DNA from: Herbaspirillum rhizosphaerae
Lineage (GTDB): Bacteria > Pseudomonadota > Gammaproteobacteria > Burkholderiales > Burkholderiaceae_D
Assembly (NCBI RefSeq): GCF_001189965.1
Contig: NZ_LFLU01000015.1
Location: 60,923-124,922, forward strand
Length of the DNA stretch: 64,000 nt
Direction of reading: 5' to 3'
How positions within the stretch are numbered: position 1 is the stretch's first letter; each line of letters starts with the position of its first letter. This document shows positions 7,281-16,233 of this stretch, piece by piece. Position numbers and translations under genes: made by a program. The notes below the pieces were generated by a model, which was given only the letters and a program-made list of their open reading frames with translations, did not search any database and was not told the origin of the DNA.

Positions 7281-7664
7281 TTAAACGCTGCCGGGCGCCT
7301 GCGGCGGTTCTTTGTTTTCTTTGACGTCCGCGCTGTCCGCAGCGCCGCGATGCCAGCCGCCGCGGAACCGCCCGAAGCCGCGCATGCCTTCCTTGAATTT
7401 CTGGCGTTCTTCTTCGCTCATCTGTTCCCAGCGATGGCGCCGGTCATGATGGCAGCCGCGTCCGCGGAAGCCGCCGAACAGGATCTTGCATAGTACGAAC
7501 AAGCCCAGCGCATGCAAATAGTCGATCTGGTGCGCGCCGGCGAACAGGGACGGCATCAGCCAGTTCCACAGCGACATGACGACAAAGCCGAGTGCGGCGA
7601 CGCCGGCGATGATGAAGACCAGGATCTTCCAGAATTTTCGTTTGCAATGCATGGGGCCGTTCAT
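7281..7664 (-). CDS. Small two-helix membrane protein, partner of the ECF sigma gene
   Basis: Start ATG 7664 is chosen because GGAG lies six bases upstream (TGGAGAAAAAAATG); longer starts would run into the sigma gene. The 127-residue product has hydrophobic helices at about 11-31 and 47-65, then a soluble tail with a His/Arg cluster (CHHDRRHRW, 71-79) and a helix MSEEERQKFKEGM. The tail faintly recalls Spy/CpxP-like or metal-associated helices, but I cannot place it in a family. It follows the ECF sigma gene with a 58-base gap, so the two are probably cotranscribed. A role as anti-sigma or as a target of the sigma factor is possible. Confidence 0.7.
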   Translation of the reverse strand: MNGPMHCKRKFWKILVFIIAGVAALGFVVMSLWNWLMPSLFAGAHQIDYLHALGLFVLCKILFGGFRGRGCHHDRRHRWEQMSEEERQKFKEGMRGFGRFRGGWHRGAADSADVKENKEPPQAPGSV

Positions 7665-7722
7665 TTTTTTCTCCATTCGAGGTGAGTTGGCAGTGAGCCA
7701 AGAATTGAATTCAACAATGTGT

Positions 7723-8274
7723 TCACATGTTGAATTCATCGTATAGGGTTTGCAGGCGGGACCGCAGATGCAGCACCGCGTAGCGTTTGCGGCCCAGCAG
7801 CGTGTTGATGCTCACGCCGCTTTCGGCTGCCAGTTCTTTGAAGCTGCGCCGCTCCAGTTCATGCGCGATGAAAACTTCGCGCTGCTCGGGCGGCAGTTCT
7901 TCCAGTGCGTCCTGCAACTCGGCCAGCAGCATCGAGCGCGCATAGGCGGCTTCCGGGCCGGCGTCGGTGTCGGGCAGCAATTGTTCCAGCCAGCCGTCGT
8001 CGTCTTCGTCCGCATCGGCGAAGGCGTCCGGCAGGGCTTGTTCCTTCTTCTTGCGGAAGCGGTCGATGATGCGGTTGCGCGCCACGCGGAACAGCCAGGC
8101 GCCGACTTGTTCGATCGGCTCGGGCAGGCGGCAGGCTTCCACCAGCTCGAAAAACACATCCTGCAAAATGTCCTCCGCCTCGCTCGGGTCGGGCACCCGC
8201 GTGCGAATGAAATTGCGCAGCCGTACGCGCTCGCGCAGGACGGTGTCGGTGATGTGTTTATCGTTTTGAGCCAT
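7723..8274 (-). CDS. ECF-family RNA polymerase sigma factor
   Basis: From ATG 8274 the protein is 183 residues; an ATG four codons earlier (8286) is equally possible because neither has a strong ribosome site. Region sigma-2 spans about 14-80, with SEAEDILQDVFFEL for core binding and the DRFRKKKEQ end. An unusually acidic linker (ADADEDDDGW, about 87-95) follows. Region sigma-4 spans about 122-175, with LPPEQREVFIAHELE and the HTH SFKELAAESGVSINTLLGRKR. No classical ZAS anti-sigma gene is adjacent; the downstream membrane protein is the only candidate partner. Confidence 0.88.
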   Translation of the reverse strand: MAQNDKHITDTVLRERVRLRNFIRTRVPDPSEAEDILQDVFFELVEACRLPEPIEQVGAWLFRVARNRIIDRFRKKKEQALPDAFADADEDDDGWLEQLLPDTDAGPEAAYARSMLLAELQDALEELPPEQREVFIAHELERRSFKELAAESGVSINTLLGRKRYAVLHLRSRLQTLYDEFNM

Positions 8275-8835
8275 CGTCGGTTCCATGCTGTGAAGACGGA
8301 TCACAGCGGCGGATATTGTGCGGATGGTGAAATAATCTGAAGACGGCGTTCTTGATCGTAGCGGCGATCGGGCAAGGTCAGGTTGCCGCAGGAGAATCAT
8401 TCGCCGCGCTTCTGTTTCAGCGGCAGCATGGCGGCTGGTCCCTGATTCCCCGGCCTCAACTTTGCTTGAGGTTTCAGAGTGCAAACGGTGCATCATTTTA
8501 AGGGAATAAATCGCGCGTCCACAGCAAAGTCATCGTCGTCTATATCCTCAACGAAGTCGATATCCGTGCCTGTCAGGCTTTTTTCGAAAATCCTGAAGAG
8601 CAGATTGGATGCGGCTTTGCGTCCGATTGTTGTCGACGTTGCCATGAATGTTGTCGATGTTGTTACGGTTCGGGCGCGCAGCGTTGTGTTTTTACTCAGG
8701 CTTTCCTATTAAATGTGTCTGTAGCGCATTTGGGGGATGTACAGTTGCGCCGGTTCGTTTTACATTCTCTGATTAAAGTGCGGTATTTCAGGGGCGGAAT
8801 CAAGAGCTGTATCTATAACAACAGGAAAATCGGCG
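8275..8835. other. Intergenic gap with no supported gene
   Basis: About 560 bases separate the sigma factor (minus) from the diguanylate cyclase (plus). Open frames here have atypical composition and no ribosome sites. One reads through a run of cysteine codons near 8620-8670 that looks like a chance product of a GTTGTCGA-like repeat. A short hairpin, CCTCAA-CTTTGC-TTGAGG, lies at 8454-8471 without a good T-tract. The divergent promoters must lie here, but I cannot place them. Confidence 0.5.
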
Positions 8836-9945
8836 ATGGCAGTTGTACGGACGGACGTCAGCGATAAACACGGTTTCGGCATCGGCCTCAGCGGCGGTGC
8901 GGGAGCAACCGTGTCGCTGTGCCTTCCCGGCCATCCCATGAGCGAGCCCGACGAACGCCTGGGCCGACTGCTGTGGAACATCACCTCGCTGGCCGGCCTG
9001 CTGTGCGATGCCCCGATCGCCATGGTGTCGCAGCTGCAAGGCGAATTCGACTGCTCCGAACGCGGCGCCCTGACGATGACGGCCGCTGTCGCGCTCGACA
9101 GCGGCGTCGACCGGCGCCGCCAATGGTGGCGTTTTGCCGGGCAATCGAGCGTGGTCTGCAGCACCGCCGACTTCAGCCTGTGCGAAACCGCCGTCACCAC
9201 ACCCGACCGCATTACCGAAATCGGCGACCTCAACCTCGACAGCCGTTGCGCCGATCTGACTATGCGCAAGATCGTGCCCGAGGCGCGCTTCTACGCCGCG
9301 ATCCCGCTCAGCGACCAGCACGGCGAACTGATCGGCACCCTGTGCGTGCTCGACCGCACGCCGCGCCGTTTGACGCCGCATCAGCGCGACGGCTTGCGCC
9401 TGCTGGCGCAGCAGTTCATGGAACAGCTGGAAATGCATCGCGACATGCAGCAGCTGCAGCGCCAGACGCTCACCGATGCGTTGACCGGCGTCGGCAACCG
9501 CCGCGGGTTCGACCGCCGCCTGCATGAAGAATGGTCGCGCCACATCCGCAGCGGCGCCGCCTTGTCGCTGCTGATGATCGACGTCGACAAGTTCAAGCAA
9601 TACAACGACGCCTACGGCCATCCGGCCGGCGACGTCATCCTGAATCTGCTGTGCGAGCTGCTGCGCATGCCGCTGCGCGCCAGCGACTTCGTGGCGCGCT
9701 ACGGCGGCGACGAGTTTTCCATCATCCTGCCCAATACGCCGCAAGCGGGCGCGCAACTGGTGGTGGACCGGATTCAGACCATGCTGACCACGGCGCAGTG
9801 GCCGAACGGCATGGTGACGGTCAGCGTCGGCATCGCCACGCTGGAGCCGGAAGAAGCCTGCGATTTCGCCACGCTGCTGGCGCGCGCCGATCAGGCCATG
9901 TATCTGTGCAAGCGCAGCCGCCGCGAAGCGGACAAGCGCGACTGA
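8836..9945 (+). CDS. GAF-GGDEF diguanylate cyclase
   Basis: The 369-residue protein makes c-di-GMP from two GTP. A GAF-type sensor covers about 45-195 (LCDAPIAMVS to LCVLDRTPRRL), then a linker helix, then a GGDEF domain from about 210. The active-site motif is an exact GGDEF at 290-294, and the inhibitory I-site RASD sits at 281-284, so product feedback is expected. There is no signal peptide or membrane helix; it is cytoplasmic. ATG 8836 is chosen over ATG 8938 because an AGGA lies upstream of the first. It converges with the glycosyltransferase gene 17 bases downstream. Confidence 0.92.
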   Translation: MAVVRTDVSDKHGFGIGLSGGAGATVSLCLPGHPMSEPDERLGRLLWNITSLAGLLCDAPIAMVSQLQGEFDCSERGALTMTAAVALDSGVDRRRQWWRFAGQSSVVCSTADFSLCETAVTTPDRITEIGDLNLDSRCADLTMRKIVPEARFYAAIPLSDQHGELIGTLCVLDRTPRRLTPHQRDGLRLLAQQFMEQLEMHRDMQQLQRQTLTDALTGVGNRRGFDRRLHEEWSRHIRSGAALSLLMIDVDKFKQYNDAYGHPAGDVILNLLCELLRMPLRASDFVARYGGDEFSIILPNTPQAGAQLVVDRIQTMLTTAQWPNGMVTVSVGIATLEPEEACDFATLLARADQAMYLCKRSRREADKRD

Positions 9946-9962
9946 CCTGCAATCCCGGCGCG

Positions 9963-11801
9963 CTAGGACGCCTTCGACCGCAATGCTTCCAGCAGCATCT
10001 GTCCCATGATCTCGGGACGTCCCTGGAAGATGGTCTGCACCGCATCGACCCCGGTCAGCTCACGCCGCAACTGATTGCGCAAGGCGTGATCGTCGGCCAG
10101 CCTGACGGTCGCCTTGACGTAGTCATCCACCGTCGGCGTCACCAGCCACTGCGGAAACTTCAATCGTCCGAACAAGCCTTCGTCGATGTGCTCATGCACT
10201 TCGGGTCCGGTCTTGCACACGCCGACCAGACCGGCGCTCACGGTGTCGATGATGCCGTTGGTATTGCCGAAGGGGAACGGGTTGATGAACATGTCGCAAC
10301 CCGCGATCACCTGCATGTAGGCGCTGTAGTGCTGATGCGGATACACCGTCGCGGCGTCGCCCAGGAACTGGCCGATCACGCGCTTGACCTGCGGATAAAT
10401 CAGCATGCCCTGCGCCTGCCCGATCAGGAAGTGGAAATGGATCTTGCTCTTCGCCTCGCGCAGGATGCGCTGGCAGGCAAGAAGGAAATCCGGATTGAGC
10501 TTCATGGTGGTCGACGCCACCACGATCTGCACCACTTCCGGCGTTTCGCGGATCTGCCTGGGAAGATCGAGTTCATTGGCCAGCGCCGAAGCGCGATAAG
10601 GCATGCCGTCGCTGGGCAGGCGTAGCAGCTGTTCGCTGAAGCAGGCCGGGTCGCCGACGTAGTCGTCTTCCACCACGACGTAATCCATCTCCTGCGAATG
10701 CGAAGTGGCCGGGTGGCCCAGCGCCATTGCCTGCACCGGCGCGATGCGCAGGTTGCTGAGGAACATCGTCAGCGCAAACATGCCCACGCTCGGCATGTAC
10801 AGGATCTGCGCCGACTTCGCCTGCGCCACGCCGCGGATCTGCGCCAGCTGCTGCTGGACCTCGCCGGCGCCGATCTCGATGAACTCGTCGAACACCGCGC
10901 GTCCGGCCTCGTCCACGGTCTTGCCGTAGCCCATGCCGACGAGGTGGAACAGCTCGCGCGCCGCTTCCAGCGTGCGCGAGTGGGTGCGATAGATGGAATG
11001 CGCCGCGCTGAACCATTCCACCACCACCAGCAGCACCGGCTTGTCCGGGCCATCAATTTTCACCGGCGTGTTCAAGGGTGTCAGCCCCGCTGCCGCGATG
11101 CTGCGCTTGAGCAGCGCGTTGATCGGTTTCTTGATGTCGTGCTTGTCGGCGCGGCGCGCATAGCTGCAATGCATGTAGACGTCATGCAGGATGCCGGCCG
11201 GCAGCTGCGCCAGGTCGTCGATCTGCTCCAGCCGGCGCGACAGCCACGGCAGGATCTGTTCGCGCTTCTCATACGCCACCGGCGTGGCCAGCAGGCGCGG
11301 CGACAACAGCGCCAGGCAGAGGTTGGCGACCAGCACCTTGTCGTGTGCCCAGAAGGCGTCGAGATCCATCGGGATCTCGGACTCGGGCGAATACAGCAGG
11401 CAGAATTTGATCAGGTCGCGGTTGCCGATCTCGACTTCGCGCAGGTTGCCCTTGCCGCGGATATTCCAGGCGCGCACCACATGGTCGGCGTTGCGGAAAG
11501 GACTGGCAGCGAACAGGCCCGACAGCCAGCGATGCATCAGTATCATCTGGCCGAAGCCGAGCTGGGAGAACTGGAATTCGCTGTCGGCAAACAGGCAGGA
11601 AATCGCCGCCGCGATGCGCGTGACCACGTGGTCGTTCAGCTCGTTGGGCAAGACGCTGCTGAGCGGTTTGGCGCTGAAATTTTCACCCGGCAGGCCGTAG
11701 TTGCTGTCCAGCCCCGACAGCAAATCCATCAGCTCGCGCGCCGCGGCTTCATGCTGGCGCGAATAGGCCAGGTATTCAAAATTCTCCAGCGAAAAACCCA
11801 T
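9963..11801 (-). CDS. HMW1C-type protein N-glycosyltransferase (GT41)
   Basis: The 612-residue length matches bacterial NGT/HMW1C enzymes (about 620). These transfer glucose from UDP-glucose to Asn in N-x-S/T sequons in the cytoplasm. The C-terminal half has the family hallmarks: TTMKLNPDFLL, the HQHYSAYMQVIAGCDMFINP segment, and PFGNTNGIIDT around residues 510-519, which contributes to the UDP-sugar site. The N-terminal third is the all-helical domain typical of the group. Known relatives modify large autotransporter or two-partner adhesins such as HMW1 and are encoded beside them; no such adhesin is in this window. Threonine ammonia-lyase, 27 bases upstream on the same strand, is probably only a neighbour. 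Confidence 0.88.
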   Translation of the reverse strand: MGFSLENFEYLAYSRQHEAAARELMDLLSGLDSNYGLPGENFSAKPLSSVLPNELNDHVVTRIAAAISCLFADSEFQFSQLGFGQMILMHRWLSGLFAASPFRNADHVVRAWNIRGKGNLREVEIGNRDLIKFCLLYSPESEIPMDLDAFWAHDKVLVANLCLALLSPRLLATPVAYEKREQILPWLSRRLEQIDDLAQLPAGILHDVYMHCSYARRADKHDIKKPINALLKRSIAAAGLTPLNTPVKIDGPDKPVLLVVVEWFSAAHSIYRTHSRTLEAARELFHLVGMGYGKTVDEAGRAVFDEFIEIGAGEVQQQLAQIRGVAQAKSAQILYMPSVGMFALTMFLSNLRIAPVQAMALGHPATSHSQEMDYVVVEDDYVGDPACFSEQLLRLPSDGMPYRASALANELDLPRQIRETPEVVQIVVASTTMKLNPDFLLACQRILREAKSKIHFHFLIGQAQGMLIYPQVKRVIGQFLGDAATVYPHQHYSAYMQVIAGCDMFINPFPFGNTNGIIDTVSAGLVGVCKTGPEVHEHIDEGLFGRLKFPQWLVTPTVDDYVKATVRLADDHALRNQLRRELTGVDAVQTIFQGRPEIMGQMLLEALRSKAS

Positions 11802-11828
11802 GTCTCTTCCCTCGGTTCCTGTCTTTTC

Positions 11829-13028
11829 TTAATGTTGTTCTTCGGCTTCGAACCCAGCTTCGCGCAGCGCATTGAGCACCTGCGCCAGATGATCGCGTCC
11901 GCGCGTCTGCAGCACCAGTTCGATATCCACGTTTTGTGCCGCCAGCATGGTGAAGGCGCGCTGGTGATGGACCTCGTCGACGTTGGCGCCGGCTTCGGCC
12001 ACGGTGGCGGTGATGCGCGCCAGCACGCCCGGCACGTCGCGGGCTGACACGCGTACCCGCGCCAGACGCCCGGCGCGCACCATGCCGCGTTCGATGATCG
12101 CGGCCAGCAGCAGCGGATCGATATTGCCGCCCGACAGCACCATGCCCACGCGCTTGCCGCGGAAGCGCTCCGGATGACGAATCATCGCCGCCAGACCGGC
12201 AGCACCGGCGCCTTCAACCAGGGTCTTTTCGATTTCCAGCAGCATGAGCACGGCTTGTTCGATATCGCCTTCGTCGACCAGCAGCAGGTCGTTGACTTCG
12301 CGCGCGATGATTTCGCGGGTCAGTACGCCCGGCGTGCCGACGGCGATCCCTTCTGCGATGGTGCTGCTGCCGAGCGCGTGGGTGGTGCCTTGAATGGCGT
12401 TGACCATGGAGGGAAAGCGCTTGGCCTGCACGCCGACGATGTCGATGTCGGGTTTGCGCGCGCGTGCCGCGACCGCCATCCCGGCCAGCAGGCCGCCGCC
12501 GCCGATGGCGACCACCAGCATGTCGAGGTCGGGCACGGCGTCCAGCATTTCCAGCGCGATCGTGCCCTGGCCGGCGATGATGGCTTCATCGTCGAAAGGA
12601 TGGACGAAGGTCAGGCCGCGTTCCTGCGCCAGGGCGAAGGCGTGGGCGCGCGCTTCTTCCAGGGTGTCGCCGTGCAACACCACCTCGGCGCCGAAGCCGC
12701 GCGTGCGCTCGATCTTGACGCCAGGGGTGAAGCGCGGCATCACGATCAGCGCGTGCAGGCCGAGGCGTTGCGCGTGATAGGCGACGCCTTGCGCATGGTT
12801 GCCCGCCGACATGGCGATGACGCCGCGCGTGCCGCCGGCGGCCAGGTCGGTCATCTTGTTGCAGGCGCCGCGTTCCTTGAAGGAAGAGGTGAATTGCAGG
12901 TTTTCGAACTTGAGGAAAACCTGCGCGCCGACGATGTCGGACAGCGTGCGCGATTCCACGCACGGCGTGTTGAGAATCTGGCCTTGCAGGCGCGCGGCTG
13001 CGCGCTGGATGTCTTCGATGGTGATCAT
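11829..13028 (-). CDS. ilvA: Threonine ammonia-lyase with ACT domain
   Basis: The 399-residue enzyme deaminates threonine to 2-oxobutanoate, feeding isoleucine synthesis or threonine catabolism. The PLP lysine is Lys51 in SSFKERGA, and the phosphate-binding loop is GGGG at 176-179. SAGNHAQG (74-81) and a late SGGN complete the fold-type II pattern. A single ACT domain occupies about 328-399. The length and single ACT fit the short TdcB/IlvA class rather than the long IlvA with two ACT-like modules. The start at 13028 is preceded only by a weak ribosome site. Confidence 0.92.
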   Translation of the reverse strand: MITIEDIQRAAARLQGQILNTPCVESRTLSDIVGAQVFLKFENLQFTSSFKERGACNKMTDLAAGGTRGVIAMSAGNHAQGVAYHAQRLGLHALIVMPRFTPGVKIERTRGFGAEVVLHGDTLEEARAHAFALAQERGLTFVHPFDDEAIIAGQGTIALEMLDAVPDLDMLVVAIGGGGLLAGMAVAARARKPDIDIVGVQAKRFPSMVNAIQGTTHALGSSTIAEGIAVGTPGVLTREIIAREVNDLLLVDEGDIEQAVLMLLEIEKTLVEGAGAAGLAAMIRHPERFRGKRVGMVLSGGNIDPLLLAAIIERGMVRAGRLARVRVSARDVPGVLARITATVAEAGANVDEVHHQRAFTMLAAQNVDIELVLQTRGRDHLAQVLNALREAGFEAEEQH

Positions 13029-13201
13029 ACGGTCCGCTCAAGTCTGCACAAAAACAGGGAGCAGACATTGTAGCCAGAGAGACGGCGGCTGCGGGAATGT
13101 ATTTATACGTGGTTTCCGCAGCCTTCCGCGGAGGACTGCAGGCCGATGCAGTTCGATCAGGCGTTGAAACGCGCTTCCTTTTTTGCACAGTTTGCATCGC
13201 T

Positions 13202-13280
13202 GTCGTCCTGACGAAAGTCAGGACCCAGCGTCGTATCGACGTTCTTCACGACACTGGGTCCCAGCCTTCGCTGGGACGAC
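13202..13280. repeat. Inverted pair of REP-like elements
   Basis: The plus-oriented copy (13202-13235) has stem GTCCTGAC-GAAA-GTCAGGAC. The minus-oriented copy (13248-13280) has stem GTCCCAGC-CTTC-GCTGGGAC. They are separated by 12 bases and lie between the ilvA promoter side and the 3' end of the chemoreceptor gene. The outer ACGAC/GTCGT sequences also match between copies. Confidence 0.8.
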
Positions 13281-13310
13281 GGCGACAAAACAGATGCGAC
13301 AGACGCAGGC

Positions 13311-14849
13311 TCAGTGCAGCTTGAAAATACCGACGATCTGCGCCAGCTGGGCGGCCTGGTCCTGCATGGCGCGCGCGGCGGCGGCGGCTTCTTCGACCAG
13401 CGCGGCGTTCTGCTGGGTGCTTTCGTCCATCAGCACGATGGCGCGGTTGACCTCTTCGATGCCGGTGCTCTGCTCGGTGCTGGCGGCGCTGATTTCGGCC
13501 ACGATGTCGGTCACGCGCTTGACGCTGGCGACCACTTCGCCCATGGTCGCGCCGGCGTTTTCAACCAGCTTGCTGCCGCTGTCGACCTTTTGCACCGAGT
13601 CGGTAATCAGCTCCTTGATTTCCTTGGCGGCCGAGGCCGAGCGCTGCGCCAGGCTGCGCACTTCCGACGCCACCACGGCAAAGCCGCGGCCCTGTTCGCC
13701 GGCGCGCGCGGCTTCCACCGCTGCGTTCAACGCCAGGATGTTGGTCTGGAAGGCGATGCCGTCGATCACGCTGATGATGTCGACGATCTTCTTGGACGAA
13801 TCGTTGATCGAACCCATGGTGTCGATCACCTGGCCGACGACGCTGCCGCCCTGGATCGCGACTTCGGACGCAGACGCCGCCAGCTGGTTGGCCTGGCGGG
13901 CGTTTTCGGCGTTTTGCTTGACGGTGGAGGTCAGCTGCTCCATGGCGGCGGCAGTTTCTTCCAGCGAGCCGGCCTGCTGCTCGGTGCGCGAGGACAGGTC
14001 GAGGTTGCCGTTGGCGATTTCGGCCGACGCGGTGGCGATGGTGTCGGTGCCGGTGCGCACCTGGCCGACGATATTGACCAGGTTGTCGTTCATGCCTTTG
14101 AGCGCGGCCATCAGCTGGCCGGTTTCATCGCGCGATTCGACCTTGATCTGGGTGCCGAGGTCGCCCTGCGCCACGCGGCTGGCGACGTCCACCGCCTTCA
14201 CCAGCGGCCGCGTGATGGAGCGGGTGATGGCGATCGCCAGCACAATGCCGCCGATCAGCGCGATGGCGCCGAGGGCGATCATCAGCGTGCGCGCGGTGCG
14301 GAACACGCCGTCCACCTGAACCGTCAGCTGGGTGATGGCGTCGCTCTGGCGATTCGAAAGTTTTTCAATCGCAGCCAGGTAGCGCTTGCTATCCGGCATC
14401 AGCTTTTCCTCGACGATCTTGCGGGCGGCGTCTTCATTGCCGGCGTCTTTTTCCTTGAAGACCGCGGTATTGTCGGCGATCACGATCTTGCGATTTTCAT
14501 TGATCTCATTGAGCAGCGCCTTGCCTTCGGGATCCTGGATCTGCTCTTCCATCTGCTTCACGTAACCGTTGTTGCGGGCAATCGTGGCGATGATTTCATC
14601 CTTGTAGAACTTCTGCTGTGCCGGATCGGCATTCTTGGCGGCGGCGACGATGCGGCCGACGTTGAGTTCGATCGATTTGTAGAAGGCGTTGACCAGGCGC
14701 TCCTTGGCCAGGGCGTTGTTGACCATGTAATCGGTCAGGCTGCCGACCGACTGCAGGCGCCAGACGCCGATGCCGGTGATGACGCTCATCAGGATGAGCA
14801 GTGCTGCAAATGCGATGCCTAGCCGCGTACCAATCTTTAGATTTTTCAT
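13311..14849 (-). CDS. Methyl-accepting chemotaxis protein
   Basis: Start ATG 14849 ([11 protein letters not shown]) follows a GGATAGGACA stretch and gives 512 residues. TM1 is about 11-32 and TM2 about 188-209, enclosing a 155-residue periplasmic four-helix-bundle sensor. HAMP spans about 211-262. The long cytoplasmic coiled coil carries the CheA/CheW contact tip ([20 protein letters not shown] and [10 protein letters not shown]). The protein ends in FKLH and lacks the NWETF-type CheR tether. The ligand is unknown. It stands alone, with a REP pair downstream. Confidence 0.93.
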   Translation of the reverse strand: MKNLKIGTRLGIAFAALLILMSVITGIGVWRLQSVGSLTDYMVNNALAKERLVNAFYKSIELNVGRIVAAAKNADPAQQKFYKDEIIATIARNNGYVKQMEEQIQDPEGKALLNEINENRKIVIADNTAVFKEKDAGNEDAARKIVEEKLMPDSKRYLAAIEKLSNRQSDAITQLTVQVDGVFRTARTLMIALGAIALIGGIVLAIAITRSITRPLVKAVDVASRVAQGDLGTQIKVESRDETGQLMAALKGMNDNLVNIVGQVRTGTDTIATASAEIANGNLDLSSRTEQQAGSLEETAAAMEQLTSTVKQNAENARQANQLAASASEVAIQGGSVVGQVIDTMGSINDSSKKIVDIISVIDGIAFQTNILALNAAVEAARAGEQGRGFAVVASEVRSLAQRSASAAKEIKELITDSVQKVDSGSKLVENAGATMGEVVASVKRVTDIVAEISAASTEQSTGIEEVNRAIVLMDESTQQNAALVEEAAAAARAMQDQAAQLAQIVGIFKLH

Positions 14850-15071
14850 TGTCCTATCCCTATCCCTCTCGTTAGGCGCAGCCCGCCGCGTTGCCTGCCA
14901 TCGTATCGTATTTATCAGGCGCGGCTTGTGGCCGGCTGTTGAGAATGGCAGGCAGATCGGGAGCGAACCGATGCGCATCCTTGCATTAACGGATGAGACG
15001 ATGCCGGACTTGAGGAAAAAGCACGCGATGGCGGAATGTTCAGCGTGCAGTCAGGATGGACTCGGCCGGGG

Positions 15072-16007
15072 CTACGGTGTGGACGATTTTGGTGCGTCGG
15101 CGGAGGACGCCAGCAGCGTCTCCCACAGCCTGGTCAGCGCCGGCCGCTTGTTTTGCAGCGAGCGGAATACCCGGATCTCCAGCTCCAGCGACCAGGCCTC
15201 GCCGCCGGCCGGCACCAGCTTGCCGTCTTCGAGCTCATCGGTCACCGAACGCTGCGGCAACCACGCCAGGCCGTGGCCGTTGAGGGCCATGCGTTTGAGC
15301 AACTCGGCCATGTCGGATTCGTAGCTGGTGAGCAGGCCGGGCGCTTGCGGCGCATGGGCCAGGATCAGTTCCATCACGCGGCCCAGGAAGGATGCCGCCG
15401 GATAAGCCAGCAGCCTGGTCGGCTTGCTCTTGCTGCCGGGCAAGCGAAACTGCGGCGCGCCGCTCTTGTCCGGCGCCGACACCGGGATCACGCGCTCGCT
15501 GCCGACTGACACGTATTCATACTGGTCGGGGTTGAGCAGGATGGGCAATTGGGGATGATAAAAACACAATAGCAGGTCGCACTCGCCCTCGGTCAGCGCC
15601 AGCACCGAATCGTGGATGTTGGTGGCGGTGATGCGCGCACTGATGCCTGTCTTGTCGTTGGAGGCGGCGTTGAGCTTGTCCAGCCACTCGGGAAAGAAGC
15701 TCAGCGCCAGCGAATGGCCGGCGGTCACGCGCAGCATGTTGTGCGCGGTGTGTTCGCTGCGCAACTGGTTGCGCGCATCGGTGAGCAGTTTGATGGCTTC
15801 CGAGGCGGCGTCGTTGAACAGCTTGCCGGCCACCGTCAGCGTCAGCGGATAGGTGCTGCGATCGACCAGCTGGGCGCCGATCCAGGCTTCCAGCGCGCGG
15901 ATGCGGCGGCTGAAGGCGGGCTGGGTGACGTTGCGGTGATCCGCCGAGCGCGAAAAGTTGCGCGTCGCCGCCAGGCTGAGGAAGTCTTCTATCCACTTGA
16001 TGTCCAT
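15072..16007 (-). CDS. LysR-type regulator, HypT/YjiE-like paralogue
   Basis: Start ATG 16007 (MDIKWIEDFL) has AAGGGAAAG immediately upstream; an in-frame ATG 13 codons earlier is possible but less consistent with the family. The 311-residue protein matches the regulator at 3885 in landmarks: NFSRSADHRNVTQPAFSRR, LEAWIGAQLVDRSTYP, then an effector domain. It diverges from the racemase-like gene at 16234. The GCATAGT inverted repeat at 16126-16167 between them is a plausible binding site. Control of an amino-acid racemase by a HypT-like protein is inference from this arrangement. Confidence 0.87.
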   Translation of the reverse strand: MDIKWIEDFLSLAATRNFSRSADHRNVTQPAFSRRIRALEAWIGAQLVDRSTYPLTLTVAGKLFNDAASEAIKLLTDARNQLRSEHTAHNMLRVTAGHSLALSFFPEWLDKLNAASNDKTGISARITATNIHDSVLALTEGECDLLLCFYHPQLPILLNPDQYEYVSVGSERVIPVSAPDKSGAPQFRLPGSKSKPTRLLAYPAASFLGRVMELILAHAPQAPGLLTSYESDMAELLKRMALNGHGLAWLPQRSVTDELEDGKLVPAGGEAWSLELEIRVFRSLQNKRPALTRLWETLLASSADAPKSSTP

Positions 16008-16125
16008 CTGCTTTCCCTTTGCTGCAAGTCTGAGGTGTGCGCTCATATTGATACGCAACGCAATGATGCATCTATAACAGCAAGCACCGGGCGTGAAAAG
16101 TCCCGCCCGGCGGTGTTTTCCACAA

Positions 16126-16167
16126 ACTATGCCGCAGCGACATAACCACCGTACTACTTTGCATAGT
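16126..16167. promoter_or_regulatory. Inverted repeat in the LysR/racemase divergent promoter
   Basis: ACTATGC at 16126-16132 is the exact inverse of GCATAGT at 16161-16167, with centres 35 bp apart. The repeat lies between the divergent starts at 16007 and 16234. The size suits paired binding by a LysR tetramer, but each half is only 7 bp. Confidence 0.35.
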
Positions 16168-16233
16168 CTCGCGCCCTGTAACGATTATCCTCAGCACAGT
16201 GAACAACCTCTCGGGATCTGCGGAACAGCCATC

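Noticed and set aside
8479..8835. Cysteine-rich reading frame (CCRRCHECCRCC) in the gap before the diguanylate cyclase
   Set aside because: The cysteines come from a local GTTGTCGA-like repeat; there is no start site and codon use is unlike that of neighbours.
12174..13073. Long plus-strand frame opposite ilvA
   Set aside because: It is an antisense shadow of a well-supported gene and has the Arg/Gln/His-rich composition typical of such frames in high-GC DNA. The same applies to long frames opposite the racemase, the chemoreceptor and gudD.
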